Assembly (NCBI GenBank): GCA_013399695.1
Contig: VXAU01002296.1
Span: 356,811-420,810 of the forward strand
Direction of reading: 5' to 3'
DNA: 64,000 nt
DNA from: Formicarius rufipectus
Lineage: Eukaryota > Chordata > Aves > Passeriformes > Formicariidae
Shown in pieces: positions 62,239 through 64,000 of the stretch; position 1 is the stretch's first letter, and every line of letters starts with the position of its first letter. A model generated the notes under the pieces. That model had not been told where the DNA came from and did not search any database. It saw nothing but the letters and a program-made list of their open reading frames with translations. Position numbers and translations under genes: made by a program.

Positions 62239-64000
62239 ATAATTAGATGGGGATTGATTGGCTTTGTCTCCAGGATGGTTTCCACCAAGAAGAATCTGAA
62301 ACATAAACAGAACTTTATATTTTAATGCAATTGTATTAGAAGAGAGACACTATTTACTGTAGAATTTTGAATCATCTTTCCAGGGTGATTGCAAATAGCT
62401 GTAAATTACTGATTTGGAGGGAATCTCAAAATAGTTTTTGTCAAAAAGTAGTGTGCATTGATAGAACTGAATTTGTGGCCTGGAACTATGATGCAGTAAA
62501 TTTTTGCTATGATTACACATAATATCAAATGGTAGACTTAAACTGGCCAGCTTTTCTATTCAGCTAAACATTATGTACAGTCTTAATGGTTTGATTTGCT
62601 GTAGAGAGCACTATTACAATAATCTGCTTTTTACAGCCCATATCAAATATGAACTTGCAGCAGTTTATACAAAAATTGTGCTTTGGGATGTATTTTTATG
62701 GCATCTAGGAGTGATGTCCCCACATTTAGTGGTGTTAGTTCTTAATTATACTGTCTTCAGAAGTGAGTTATTGCTTAAATACATCAATTGTTTTGTTGTT
62801 TCTAGGACAGAAATCTTTAAGGTATAGCTAGTTGAAATCTGATTTTTTTTTCAAGTAATTGTATGAAATGAGGAGAAGATGGTGTGCATCTTAATAATTT
62901 TACAATTCTTTTTTCTATGTGACATGAAGGAGAGAAGAGTGAACTGTTAATTTTTAACTGAACTGAATTCAGGTTTCTAAATGTGGCCTGCTTGAGAACA
63001 GAAGACCATTGCTGTAGTTGTCATGTAAAATGAAGTTGGAGTCTGAAGCTCCTTTTGAGCTGTCAGCTTTATTAAGGAGCTACTGGTGTGTTGAACTAGG
63101 CATACACATTATATAAGCAGTGTATGGTAGAGTCTAGGGGGAATTTTTTCTCTCTTCACTGCTGCTTTATTAGGTCTTGCTCACTCATTCACTGTGTTGC
63201 CCTGTCTAACTCCGGCTCTCTGGCTGCAGCTCACAGCATAGTAGGTCTAATGTAGATTGACGCCTTTGCCAGAGGACTGATTGAAACTTGTGTCTCGTAG
63301 TTGCTAATGCTCACTCAACCATTTTATTGAAGATAAAGTAAATAAAATAGATTGCCATATGAGAATTCTCTGAAATCAAATGGAATAATTTGACAGGTTT
63401 AAGCCCATGAAAAAGCCAGAGCATTGAAACAGATGGGAATACTTTTTATGCACAATATACCAGGAAAAGACGTCTGCTGGTTTGGTGTTAAATTGTTAAT
63501 GGCTTTTACCAAAATTGTAATTGTTAAAAATATCATAATTTCCAGCAGAATTGCCATTGGTGTTTAAATTGTTGCTTCTCTCAAACTGAAGGACTATTTG
63601 CCTTGTAAGAGTAATGGATATACTTATTTTATTTTCTTATTCCTTCTGATCTTTAGATGACTTGTGCTAGGCAACCATTCTCTTAAAATTTAATTTAAAA
63701 TATGAGAGATTAACTAAAGATGAGTTTATTATTTGACAAAATAATTCTGCAAAATAATGCAAAGTAGATTTTTACTTCTGTAGGTTTTTAACAATCAGTG
63801 ACATAATTTGTAATATTACAAATAAAGTTGCTATAATAAGCCCTGGTATTTCTAAAAGTACAGTGATGCAGTACCCAAAAAGAGCTGCTAAAGCTATTGT
63901 GGCAAACTGCTTGGAATAATGGTCAACAAACCCCAAATATTCTTCACACCACTTGTATTTTATAAAGAATTGCTGTAGATAAGCACTTTAGTATGTCTGT
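62239..64000. other. AT-rich sequence without recognised gene
   Basis: No exon, RNA gene or clear repeat was recognised. Frames are at most 84 codons and unlike known proteins. Confidence 0.55.

Noticed and set aside
1..64000. CRISPR arrays, operons, riboswitches, prokaryotic mobile elements
   Set aside because: Nothing of the kind is present. The repeat content and base composition are those of a vertebrate nuclear genome.

Overview
This window looks like avian nuclear DNA, AT-rich and either intronic or intergenic. The main evidence for a bird is a set of CR1 LINE remnants. Several carry diagnostic 3' ends such as GTTGGACTTGATGATC, and minus-strand copies begin TCATAGAATCATAGAAT. I recognise no host protein-coding exon, tRNA or rRNA with confidence. 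Most open frames here are short, start at non-ATG codons, or lie inside repeats.

Layout. 1-430 holds a CR1 3' end. 431-9,740 is unique-looking AT-rich sequence with a TG/CA microsatellite and a weak retrocopy candidate. 9,748-9,970 is a decayed tandem repeat of about 73 bp. A CR1 lies at 10,828-11,241. Around 14.2-17.7 kb there are four CR1 pieces, two of them in tail-to-tail inverted orientation, plus a GC-richer patch. 23,368-24,818 is a near-perfect 725-bp direct duplication joined by a single N. An older CR1 is interrupted by a 393-N gap at 25,245-25,637. At 31.8-33.6 kb an ancient CR1 is followed by an L2-like LINE fragment carrying a decayed reverse transcriptase. A minus-strand CR1 is at 38,221-38,700, an 86-N gap in poly-T at 42,252-42,337, a short CR1 3' end at 49,770-49,887, and a 52-T homopolymer at 57,080-57,131.

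The most distinctive object is a 1,477-bp minus-strand non-LTR retrotransposon at 60,753-62,229, bounded by perfect 9-bp direct repeats (TTGCAAATA). It keeps an apparent 5' end, the N-terminal half of an apurinic-type endonuclease, and a C-terminal zinc-finger segment with the 3' end. The rest of the endonuclease and the whole reverse transcriptase are missing. It is an internally deleted, non-autonomous copy of an RTE-like element, possibly related to avian AviRTE; that family name is an inference.

Two anomalies (24,093 and 25,245-25,637) look like assembly problems rather than biology. Repeat boundaries were read by eye and should be taken as approximate unless a target-site duplication is given. 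No gene cooperation or operon-like organisation can be described here.
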